From Deltaproteobacteria bacterium (GTDB taxonomy: Bacteria > Myxococcota > B64-G9), in assembly GCA_030591445.1 (NCBI GenBank), contig JAUVBB010000005.1, positions 1 through 49,315 of the forward strand: 49,315 bases of DNA, read 5' to 3'. Under the pieces are notes generated by a model, which made no database searches, was not told the DNA's origin, and saw nothing but the letters and a program-made list of their open reading frames with translations. The first letter of the stretch is position 1. Each line of letters begins with the position of its first letter. The translations under genes were made by a program, and so were the position numbers. This document shows positions 35,574-44,151 of this stretch, piece after piece.

Positions 35574-35596
35574 ATTATGACGCATTCCGTCATAAT
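35574..35596. promoter_or_regulatory. 9-bp perfect palindrome, operator-like
   Basis: ATTATGACG-cattc-CGTCATAAT. Confidence 0.5.
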
Positions 35597-35648
35597 CAAG
35601 CTAAAACATGTATCCCTGCTGTTTATACTGCCCCGCTAACAAGCGATT

Positions 35649-36245
35649 TCATAGCACGCGATAGTCGGGGACATCGTCGCAGAAGGAGTCCTGCTGGGGG
35701 TGGGCGTCTTTCAGTTCCGGGGCCGCCGGTAGATCCAGTTCGGTTTCGTGGAGCTGGTTGAAGAAATTGGTCAGGGTTTTCTGGGCAATCAGGGTGATGA
35801 TTTCGGGAATGTATTCGTCCTGGTAACCGGCTTCCAGAAAATCAAAGATGTCCTCGTCGGCAAGCTTGCCACGCGTCTGTAACACCCGGTTGGTGAAATC
35901 CAGCAGGGCCTGGAGTTTCTCGTTTTCCGCCCAGCCCCGGCGAAATCCCACCATCTGGTCATCGGTAAATCCGACTTGTCGGCCGGCGATGGTGTGAGCC
36001 GATAAGCAGTAATGACAGCCGTTGAACTGGCTCACCACCAGTCTCACGATCTCTCGCTCAGCCGGAGTGAACCGGCCCTTGGCCGTGATCTGCTCCAGGG
36101 CCATATGAGCTGCCAAGGCCACCGGGCTATTGCCCAGCCCCTGAAAAAAATTGGGAACGAAACCCATTTTCTTCTCAATGTCGTCAAACATCTCCTTGGT
36201 TTCTCCGGTCGCTTCCTCTGGCGATACGGTATACAAGCGTGCCAT
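35649..36245 (-). CDS. Carboxymuconolactone decarboxylase/AhpD-like peroxidase-related protein
   Basis: 'REIVRLVVSQFNGCHYCLSAHTIAGRQVGFTDDQM': CxxC...H AhpD motif. Confidence 0.88.
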   Translation of the reverse strand: MARLYTVSPEEATGETKEMFDDIEKKMGFVPNFFQGLGNSPVALAAHMALEQITAKGRFTPAEREIVRLVVSQFNGCHYCLSAHTIAGRQVGFTDDQMVGFRRGWAENEKLQALLDFTNRVLQTRGKLADEDIFDFLEAGYQDEYIPEIITLIAQKTLTNFFNQLHETELDLPAAPELKDAHPQQDSFCDDVPDYRVL

Positions 36246-36446
36246 GTTGACCTCCTCTAGGATAGGGTCCCGAACACAAGATTGGTCAAGGCCCGCACCC
36301 CACCTTTGATAAATCTGGTTCGTAATCGGCCCCGGTCAAGACCAAGCCTCGATAAAAAGGCGGGCATTCATTGGTCAGACAAACCCCCTTCGACCCACTG
36401 GCCCAAGCGGAAACGAAATATTTTGTGGTACCATAGGTAAAACCCA

Positions 36447-39278
36447 ATGACCGGCAAACGAAACCAGCAAACGGGATCGACCTTCGCGGAGATCGATGCC
36501 AGCACCAACCAGACCATCGCCTCGCAGGGAGACGAAGTACCTGAGGGAGTGACCAGAGAACTGGCTCCCGGCACTCGTAGTGGCCGCTATATTGTTCTGG
36601 AGCAACTGGGTCGCGGGGGCATGGGGGTGGTGTACAAAGCCTACGATCCGGATCTGGATCGCAAGATTGCCCTGAAGTTGCTCAGTACCCGGCGAGGTTC
36701 CGAGAGCCGGGGCGATCGGGCCCGGGAGCGCTTGCTGCGCGAGGCCAAGGCGCTGGCCCAGCTTTCTCATCCCAATGTGGTATCCGCTTACGATGTGGGC
36801 ACGCTGGACGACGACGTGTTCGTGGCCATGGAGCTGGTGGAGGGGACCACCTTGCCACAATGGCTGCGGGATGAACGGCCCAGCTGGCGACAAATCATTG
36901 GGGTGATGATCGATGCCGGCAAGGGTATCGCCGCCGCTCACCAGGCTGGGCTCATTCACCGGGACATCAAGCCGGACAATATCGTCATCGGCAAAGACGG
37001 CCGCCCGCGGGTACTGGATTTCGGTCTGGCCCGCGCCGCTTCCTTCGACGAGTCTAGCCAGGATCCGGTGGACGATGAGGCCGCACAGGAGCTCGAAGAC
37101 GAGCACGCCTTGGAGTCCGGCCATTCGCTGCGCACACCCATGACCCTGGCCGGCGCCGTGCTGGGAACACCCGGCTACATGGCACCGGAACAATACCGAG
37201 CCGGAGAGCTGGACGAGAAAACAGATCAATACAGCTTCTGCGTCACTTTGTACGAAGCGCTTTTTGACCGCCGCCCACACGTCGGCAGTACCTACAAACA
37301 AGTGAAGCAACGAGTCCTATCGGAGCCGGCAGCCACGCCGCCGGCAGAACCCAGACTGCCCGCTCGCCTGCGTCGGGTCTTGATGCGCGGGCTATCCGCG
37401 GCAAAAGAAGACCGCTTTGCGGGCATGGCCGAGCTGCTGGCCGCTCTGGCCTGGGATCCACGCACCCGGCGACGTCGGCTGGTCGGCCTGGCCACCTTGC
37501 TCTTACTGCTGGGGGCAAGTTTCACCGCGGCCGCGATCTGGCAGTCGCGCTTACATAGGCTGTGCCAGGGTTCCGAGCGAGCCTTGGCCGGGGTATGGGA
37601 TCAGCCGCGTCAGCAGGCCATCGAAAAAGCCTTTCTGGCCACCGGGCTCAACTATGCCGCTGACACCAACCGCCGGGTGGCCGAGCAACTCGACAGTTAT
37701 GCCCAGGCTTGGGTGACGATGCGGGTAGAAGCCTGTGAGGCAACGCATCTGCGGGGTGAACAGTCACAAAACCTACTGGACCTACGCATGCGTTGTCTGG
37801 ATCGGCGTATCGGCGAAATGGGCGCCTTGACCCAGTTGTTTGCCACCGCCGCCGACAGCAAGGTAGTCGACAAAGCCATCGTTGCCGCCCACGGACTGGC
37901 TCGTTTGCAAAGCTGCGCCGATGTCGAAGCACTGACCGCGACCGTGGCACCGCCGTCCCAACCGGCCGTGCGCAAAAAGGTGGCGGCGCTGCGCAAACGC
38001 CTGAACCAGGCCGTGGCCCAAAACCGGGCGGGAAAATACAAAATGGCCTTGGAAACGGTGCAAACCATCGCCCGCGAGCAGAAATCGATCACCTATCTTC
38101 CGCTGCAGGCCGAGCTCTCCTTTCTGCAAGGATCTCTGCTAGCCAAAACGGGAGACGCCAATTCCGCCCGGCTGCGCCTGAAAGAAGCCATCCGGGCCGC
38201 CGCCGGTGCCCGCGATGACCGCTTGCGGGCACGGGCCACGGCCGAGCTGGTCTACGTGCTCGGCCACTACCTGGCCCGCTATGCCGAAGCCATGGAAATG
38301 AGCTGCCTGGCAGACGCCGAAGTGCTGCGTTCGGGCAACGATCCGGTTTTGCGGGCGCAGGTCTTGAACAAGATCGGGGTGGTTTTCGTGCCCCAGCAGA
38401 AATACCAAACCGCCGCAAAATATCTCAACGAAGCCCTGGCCCTGGCCGAAAAATCTTTAGATCGAGACGATCTCCAGATAGCCTCCATCCGCAACAACCT
38501 GGCTTATGCTCTGTCCGAGGAGGGCAAACATCGCCAAGCGGGCGATCAATACCGCGCCGCCATCGCCATCGAAGAGCGCTTGCTGGGACCGGTTCACCCC
38601 GATCGGGGCTTTGCCTTCATGAACCTCGCCGGCAGCCTGTACTCCCTGGGAGACATGGAAGCAGCCCTGAAAAACTATCGCCGCGCCCTGAAAATTTGGG
38701 AAGATTCGCATGGACCCAGACATCCCGACGTGGCCATGGTGCTCGGCAACCTGGGAGTCGTTCTCAGCCAAAACGGCGACTACGCCGAGGCTCGTAGAGT
38801 GCTCGAACGATCTTTGATCATCTGGACCCAAACCATGGGCGAAGATCACCCCAAGGTGGCCTACTCTCTCAATGGGCTGGGCGATCTATTAAAGAAACAA
38901 GGACAATGCCCGCAGGCCCGACCCTACTTCGAACGAACCCTGGCCATCTGGGAGAAATCCCTGGGCGATCAGCATCCGCTACTGGCTTATCCGTTGCTCA
39001 GCCTCGGTCAATGCTCACTTACCGCCGCCCTTCCCGCCCAGGCCTTAGGCCCACTCACCCGCGCCCTCGCCCTGCTCGAAGCCAAACCAGACAACCCGCA
39101 GCTGCTGGCCCAGACCCGCTTCGACCTGGCCCAGGCCCTGTGGGATACCAAACAAAACCGCACGCGCGCCATCACCCTGGCCCGATCCGCCCACCAATCC
39201 CTAAGCGCCACCGACGATCCGGACCCCTCCCTGCTGGCCAAGATAAATTCCTGGCTGGCCAGCCATCCCGGGCTATAA
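36447..39278 (+). CDS. Ser/Thr protein kinase with TM and C-terminal kinesin-light-chain-type TPRs
   Basis: 'LGRGGMGVVYKAYDPDLDRKIALKLL', 'LIHRDIKPDNIVI', 'LDFGLARA', 'GTPGYMAPEQY', TM 'LVGLATLLLLLGASFTAAAIW', TPRs 'HPDVAMVLGNLGVVLSQNGDYAEARRVLERSL'. Confidence 0.93.
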   Translation: MTGKRNQQTGSTFAEIDASTNQTIASQGDEVPEGVTRELAPGTRSGRYIVLEQLGRGGMGVVYKAYDPDLDRKIALKLLSTRRGSESRGDRARERLLREAKALAQLSHPNVVSAYDVGTLDDDVFVAMELVEGTTLPQWLRDERPSWRQIIGVMIDAGKGIAAAHQAGLIHRDIKPDNIVIGKDGRPRVLDFGLARAASFDESSQDPVDDEAAQELEDEHALESGHSLRTPMTLAGAVLGTPGYMAPEQYRAGELDEKTDQYSFCVTLYEALFDRRPHVGSTYKQVKQRVLSEPAATPPAEPRLPARLRRVLMRGLSAAKEDRFAGMAELLAALAWDPRTRRRRLVGLATLLLLLGASFTAAAIWQSRLHRLCQGSERALAGVWDQPRQQAIEKAFLATGLNYAADTNRRVAEQLDSYAQAWVTMRVEACEATHLRGEQSQNLLDLRMRCLDRRIGEMGALTQLFATAADSKVVDKAIVAAHGLARLQSCADVEALTATVAPPSQPAVRKKVAALRKRLNQAVAQNRAGKYKMALETVQTIAREQKSITYLPLQAELSFLQGSLLAKTGDANSARLRLKEAIRAAAGARDDRLRARATAELVYVLGHYLARYAEAMEMSCLADAEVLRSGNDPVLRAQVLNKIGVVFVPQQKYQTAAKYLNEALALAEKSLDRDDLQIASIRNNLAYALSEEGKHRQAGDQYRAAIAIEERLLGPVHPDRGFAFMNLAGSLYSLGDMEAALKNYRRALKIWEDSHGPRHPDVAMVLGNLGVVLSQNGDYAEARRVLERSLIIWTQTMGEDHPKVAYSLNGLGDLLKKQGQCPQARPYFERTLAIWEKSLGDQHPLLAYPLLSLGQCSLTAALPAQALGPLTRALALLEAKPDNPQLLAQTRFDLAQALWDTKQNRTRAITLARSAHQSLSATDDPDPSLLAKINSWLASHPGL

Positions 39279-39321
39279 GAAAAAGCCCTGTTCGTCACAA
39301 TCATTGTTGTGGACTAATATC

Positions 39322-42318
39322 TCAATGGTGATCTTGCAGCCAGGCTGCCACTTTTTCTTTCTCTTTTTGTCGGTATTTCATGTTCTGGTAAGCCTCTTGG
39401 GCCTGGAGGGCGAGGGTGCGAGACTTGCTTCGGCAGTGGGCCAAGTCGATGTCGGTTCGGCGCAGCTTGCAGGCGCTTTCCCGTAAGACCCGGGCCAGGC
39501 AGAAGCGGGCGGCGGGGAGCAAGTCAGCGAGGCAGGAGGCCTGCTGGCAAATCGATAAGACTTCCTGCAAGAAGCCGTTGGCCTGATCGTATTTCTTCTG
39601 GGCCAGTGAGATCTGGCCCAGCTCCTTGTAGCTCATGGCGATATTGGGATGCCGGGGACCCAGGGCTTTTTTCCAGATGGCCACCGCCTGGGAGTAATGC
39701 TCGCGCGCGGTGTCGAATTTGCCCTCTTCCTGGTAGGCCTGTCCCAAATTCATATAGCAGTAGGCCAAATTCGGGTGCTCGGAGCCGAAAACTTGCTGGC
39801 GAATGCGCAGGGCCCGAAGGAAGTTTTCTTTGGCCGACTGATGTTCGCCCAGGGCTACCAAGACCTGGCCAAGATTGTTCAGGCTCATGGCGACATCCGG
39901 GTGGTTCGGGCCCAAAGATTTTTCCTGTATGGCCAGCGCGCGCTGGAAGTTCTGTTGCGCTTGATCATAGGCGCCCATGTTGTAGAACAAGCCGCCCAGA
40001 TTGTTATAGCTAGTGCCCAAGTCTGGGTGCATGGGGCCAAGTGCGCCCGCGAGCAAAGCCTGGGAACGACGGTACACTTCGACCGCCTGATCGAAGTCTC
40101 CGGATTCCTCGAAAACATTGGCCAGGTTGTTGAGGCAACGGCCCACCGCGGGATGGTCCGGACCCAGCGACTTTTCCATGATGGCCAGGGCTTGCCGGTA
40201 ATGGGTCAGGGCCTTTTGGTGATCGCCGCTGCGATAGTATACCGAGCCTAGGTCATTGTGGGCCATGGATACTTGCGGATGAGCGAAACCCAGCACTTTT
40301 TCAAAACCATGTAGCGCACGAAGATAGTGCGTCTGAGCCTGGGCATAGCTTCCTTCGGCATAAAGAACGGTGCCGACGGCGGCATGCCAGCGAGCGCGCA
40401 GATGCCCATCGTTGCCGCAGCGGTCGATAACCGCTTGGGCATGACGACTCCTACGGTGTCCGTCCTCGGGTTTGGCCATATGTTGACCCAGCAAAATGGT
40501 CAGCTCGATCAAAACCTCAGCTTTGAGTTCGTCGTTGGCAGTGGCTTCGGCCAACAGCCAGGCCTGGTTCAGCTCCTGCCGGGCAAGCGGGTAGGCGCCG
40601 GCACTATGTTGCGAGCAGCCGAGCCAGTACCGAGCCTCGGCTTCCACCGGCCGATAGCCGGAATCCCGGGCCTGGGCCAATGCCGCGGTGGCGGCCTTGA
40701 TTCCTTCCTGGTACTTGCCGGTGTCGTTCCAGGCCTTGGCCCGGGCAAGCTGTTTGCGTATGTTGGCCACCAGCCCCCGGGTTTTCGCATCAGCCGGCGG
40801 CGGTATTCGGGCACTGAGAGCTACTAGGTCCGCACATTGCGACAGGGCCGGCAAGGCCGCCGTGGCCGGCACCGCCTTGCCCAGTACTTGGTCATCGGTC
40901 CGGGAGGAAAACAGCTCCGTGAGTGCTGCCACTTCCGCCAGGCGCCGGTCCAAACACTGCATCCGTTTGTCCAGCAGGGCCGGCGACTGTTCTCCTCTTA
41001 CCTGCGTTGCCTCACAGGCCTCCGTACGCATGCCAATCCAATCAGCCGCTCGCCGGTTCAGCATCTTTTCTACCCGCTGGAAGGTGCTTTCGGCAAAGGG
41101 TCGCCCGGTGGCCACGAAAGCCTTACGCGTGCTTAGCTTGATTTCCTGATCCCACACTCCCTGCAATTTTTCTTGCGCGCCGGCACAGAGTCGCTGTTTG
41201 TGCGCCTGTAAGATATAGGCGCCGGCAAAACTCGCGGTCACCAGCAAGATCACAGCGACGATGGCCAGCAGACGCCGGCGCACCGCCCGCGGATCTTTGG
41301 CCAGCTCATGAAGGAGATCGGCCAGCGAGGGAAAACGATCTTCTCTGGCTACCGAAATCCCCCGCAGGGCGATGCGGCGAAAACAAGAGGGAACCTTGGC
41401 CTCGACCGGCGGCGGATCCATTCGACCGGTCAGAACTTTCTGCTTCAGCTGTCCGTATCTACGGGCGACAAACGGTCTTTGCCCAAACAAGACCTCGAAC
41501 AAGGTGACACTGTAGCTGTATTGGTCCGACTGTTCGTCCACCGCCCCACCCAGATACTGTTCCGGCGCCATGTAGCCCGGTGTTCCCACGATTGCGCCGG
41601 CCAAAGTCATGGGCGATGAGAGAAAGCTGCCCCCGCTGTTGAGCTCGCCGCTGAGCACGGAACACCCGGAACCGGAACCATCAGACTGGGCGCTGGCCAA
41701 AGGAACACTTGGCTTCTCGGTCATGGCCGCCCGCGCCAGCCCGAAATCGATCACTCGGACCCGACCGTCGTTGCCTACGATGATATTGTCGGGCTTCACA
41801 TCCCGGTGGATCAGACCCGCCTGATGCGCCGCCGCAATCCCCCGGCCAGCCGCGACCATGACTTCGACCCGCTGCCAAATAGTCGGCTGATCCTGCCGAA
41901 TCCACTCATTCAGGGTTTTGCCCTCGACCAGTTCCATGGCCACAAAGACATCCGAACCGATGGTACCCACGTCAAAAGCTGAAACCACGTTGGGATGGGA
42001 TAGTTGGGCCAGGGCCTTGGCCTCGCGCAGTAGCCGATCCCGGGCCTGGTCGGCTTGGCTCTGGCTGCCTTTTCTCACGCTCAGCAACTTCAGTGCCACT
42101 CGTCGGTCCAGCTCGGGATCGTAGGCTTGGTAAACCACACCCATGCCCCCGTGGCCGAGCCGGTCGAGAATCAGGTAGCGACCCGCCTGGGAACCAGGCG
42201 GCAGCAGCAGTTCATCCGCTTCGCCGGCAAGGCCATCGCGAGACTCGATGGTATCGCCATCAAGCTGGAAATCCTCCCCTACCGTCACCGGCGGATTTCT
42301 GGTGCGTTTTCCCGTCAT
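39322..42318 (-). CDS. Ser/Thr protein kinase with TM and TPRs, paralogue of the 36447 kinase
   Basis: 'LGHGGMGVVYQAYDPELDRRVALKLL', 'LIHRDVKPDNIIV', 'IDFGLARA', 'GTPGYMAPEQY', TM and TPRs; same architecture and same MTGKR N-terminus as the convergent neighbour. Confidence 0.93.
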   Translation of the reverse strand: MTGKRTRNPPVTVGEDFQLDGDTIESRDGLAGEADELLLPPGSQAGRYLILDRLGHGGMGVVYQAYDPELDRRVALKLLSVRKGSQSQADQARDRLLREAKALAQLSHPNVVSAFDVGTIGSDVFVAMELVEGKTLNEWIRQDQPTIWQRVEVMVAAGRGIAAAHQAGLIHRDVKPDNIIVGNDGRVRVIDFGLARAAMTEKPSVPLASAQSDGSGSGCSVLSGELNSGGSFLSSPMTLAGAIVGTPGYMAPEQYLGGAVDEQSDQYSYSVTLFEVLFGQRPFVARRYGQLKQKVLTGRMDPPPVEAKVPSCFRRIALRGISVAREDRFPSLADLLHELAKDPRAVRRRLLAIVAVILLVTASFAGAYILQAHKQRLCAGAQEKLQGVWDQEIKLSTRKAFVATGRPFAESTFQRVEKMLNRRAADWIGMRTEACEATQVRGEQSPALLDKRMQCLDRRLAEVAALTELFSSRTDDQVLGKAVPATAALPALSQCADLVALSARIPPPADAKTRGLVANIRKQLARAKAWNDTGKYQEGIKAATAALAQARDSGYRPVEAEARYWLGCSQHSAGAYPLARQELNQAWLLAEATANDELKAEVLIELTILLGQHMAKPEDGHRRSRHAQAVIDRCGNDGHLRARWHAAVGTVLYAEGSYAQAQTHYLRALHGFEKVLGFAHPQVSMAHNDLGSVYYRSGDHQKALTHYRQALAIMEKSLGPDHPAVGRCLNNLANVFEESGDFDQAVEVYRRSQALLAGALGPMHPDLGTSYNNLGGLFYNMGAYDQAQQNFQRALAIQEKSLGPNHPDVAMSLNNLGQVLVALGEHQSAKENFLRALRIRQQVFGSEHPNLAYCYMNLGQAYQEEGKFDTAREHYSQAVAIWKKALGPRHPNIAMSYKELGQISLAQKKYDQANGFLQEVLSICQQASCLADLLPAARFCLARVLRESACKLRRTDIDLAHCRSKSRTLALQAQEAYQNMKYRQKEKEKVAAWLQDHH

Positions 42319-42322
42319 TCAG

Positions 42323-42335
42323 ATGATCCGATCAT
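42323..42335. promoter_or_regulatory. Palindrome upstream of the minus-strand kinase, overlapping a TATGAT-like -10
   Basis: ATGATC-c-GATCAT directly upstream of the kinase ATG (42318); minus strand reads TATGATCGGATCAT. Confidence 0.35.
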
Positions 42336-42381
42336 ACCGTAATCTGGACAACAATGGGAAATTTACTGAACCAAATGGGGT

Positions 42382-43578
42382 TCACTCTCCTGCATGCCAG
42401 ACAGCCTTGCGGATGGGCTCGATATAGGCGGCGGGTAGGTTTTCGACCAGGAGTACCCGGGCGGCCCGGCGTTCAAACAACACGGCTTGGCCTTGGTCGT
42501 TTTTCCAGCGCAGGCATGATTTGGAGATGTGAGTTTGGGCGGTAAATCCAGCTAGCCGCGAGGGCATGGTCTGGGCCAGGGCGGTTAAGTACTCCTGGGC
42601 GTCGTTTTCAGAATCCCATACCGACAGTTGAATCCAGGCCAATTCATCGGCCTGTTTGAAGACCACGAAGGAATCGCCGTCCCAGCCGGCGGCGGCTTGG
42701 TTTTCTTGCTGGCGATCGGCGAGGGCATGGAGCAGCTGCCGGGTCATGAATTCACCCAGAACATCTTGGTGTATTTTCTGCCAGCCCTTTACCTGCTTTT
42801 CGATGCCGGCCAAATTGACCGAGGTTGGCTGATCGCGCTTTGCGAAATACTTTTGGGGATGCAAGATCTGCTCGGTGCTGGTCGGCAGATCGGTATAGAC
42901 GCGATCGATGCGCGACCAGCCGCCCTGGGTCCGACCATGGCTGACAAAGCCGAGTCCTTGGACATAGGGAAACAACATAGTGTCGCGCAAGGCGCGCGGG
43001 GCTTTGGCAAAAGTGGGCGATGGATCAGCGGCAGAGCCCTGGGCACTTGGGGGCGCTGCCATCATCACCAGGGTGGCGCCGCCCTCCACCAGGGCGGCGC
43101 GGGCCAGCTGCCGATCGGAATTGCCTTTGATCCGCTCGATAAACTTATCGATGCCGAAATGCTGGTCCTGCAGGGCATGGGTCAGCTCGTGGATAATAAT
43201 TGTCTTTTGCAAATGCGCGGGAATCCAGTCGGCCAGATAGAAAATTTCCTGCTTCGGGTCGTAGTAGCCACCTACCTGCTCCATATACAAATCGACCATG
43301 AACTGCTGGTAATTCATGCTGCGGGGGATCAAACCCAGGACCCGCATGGCGTCTTGCTCGGCCTCCATTTCTCCCGGGGCATATTGCTGGGCCAAGACTT
43401 TAAGGAGATAGGCGCGAACCTTTTCCTTGCTGGTAATTTGCCAAACGATGGGCTTGAGAATTGGCAAAGATCGGATTTCGGTCACTGCTTGCTGGCATTG
43501 TTTGCCAAGATCAATCAGTTCTTGCTGGGGAGCAACACTCGCCATCCACAAACAGCTAAGCAAGACTGCCAAAGACAT
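42382..43578 (-). CDS. Exported HExxH (gluzincin-like) metallopeptidase-like protein
   Basis: Signal-like N-terminus 'MSLAVLLSCLWMASVAP'; 'TIIIHELTHALQDQHFG' with downstream 'EGGATLVMM'. Confidence 0.7.
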   Translation of the reverse strand: MSLAVLLSCLWMASVAPQQELIDLGKQCQQAVTEIRSLPILKPIVWQITSKEKVRAYLLKVLAQQYAPGEMEAEQDAMRVLGLIPRSMNYQQFMVDLYMEQVGGYYDPKQEIFYLADWIPAHLQKTIIIHELTHALQDQHFGIDKFIERIKGNSDRQLARAALVEGGATLVMMAAPPSAQGSAADPSPTFAKAPRALRDTMLFPYVQGLGFVSHGRTQGGWSRIDRVYTDLPTSTEQILHPQKYFAKRDQPTSVNLAGIEKQVKGWQKIHQDVLGEFMTRQLLHALADRQQENQAAAGWDGDSFVVFKQADELAWIQLSVWDSENDAQEYLTALAQTMPSRLAGFTAQTHISKSCLRWKNDQGQAVLFERRAARVLLVENLPAAYIEPIRKAVWHAGE

Positions 43579-43621
43579 GCTTTCTCCTTATCGATGAGCC
43601 ATATTGGCGAGCCATCATGGC

Positions 43622-43654
43622 AAAAAAAAAGCCGTGAGCGCAAGGCTCACGGCT
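43622..43654 (-). terminator. Intrinsic terminator downstream of the PilZ gene
   Basis: Minus strand AGCCGTGAGC-cttgc-GCTCACGGCT followed by TTTTTTTTT (10-bp perfect stem, 9-T tract). Confidence 0.85.
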
Positions 43655-43677
43655 CTGGTGAAGTACAGACAGGCGCA

Positions 43678-44094
43678 TCACTCCGGATGATCATCCAGAT
43701 ATTTGGCGATCAGCAACTCAGATTTGATATTCACATCGACAAACCTGACCCGGGTCCCCCGCTCTTCGACTTTGCCCACTGCAGTGATCTCCACCACTTC
43801 CCCTTTTACCAACATCGGTTGTTCCAAACCCGGCAAGGCGAATCGAAGCTGCACTACCGAGCCTGCCGGCATGGACAGTGCGCGCTTGAAAAACATGCCG
43901 CCGATGCCGATATTTCCCTGGTGTTCCTCGAAAGGAGCATTGCCCTCTCGCACTCCTACATCCAGTGGCAAACGATGAGAGTCTCGTCGATCTCCCAATC
44001 TCCGCTCATTGTTCCGTGAAGTCTCATCTCTGCGATCATCTCCGTCTCTACGCTCAAGCATGCCACTCTCCTCGGTTAGTCCTACATTTGCCAC
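43678..44094 (-). CDS. PilZ-domain protein
   Basis: 'RRDSHRLPLDVGVREG...GNIGIGGMFFKRALSMPAGSVVQLRFALPG...GEVVEI...RVRFVDV'; repeated RRxxDRR N-terminal segment. MLERRDGDD is an alternative start. Confidence 0.82.
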   Translation of the reverse strand: MANVGLTEESGMLERRDGDDRRDETSRNNERRLGDRRDSHRLPLDVGVREGNAPFEEHQGNIGIGGMFFKRALSMPAGSVVQLRFALPGLEQPMLVKGEVVEITAVGKVEERGTRVRFVDVNIKSELLIAKYLDDHPE

Positions 44095-44151
44095 ACATGT
44101 AAGGTAACCTACGACACCGCGCGAGTCAAGTGATAATATTACCTTTTTGCC

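Noticed and set aside
36375-37310. 311-aa minus-strand ORF antisense to the kinase domain
   Set aside because: The kinase on the plus strand has all catalytic motifs; this is an antisense shadow.
39279-39321. Short CACAA...TTGTG repeat between the convergent kinases as a terminator
   Set aside because: Only a 5-bp stem with no U-tract; too weak to call.
42628-44019. 463-aa plus-strand ORF antisense to the HExxH and PilZ genes
   Set aside because: Runs through an intrinsic terminator and two better-supported genes; spurious open frame.
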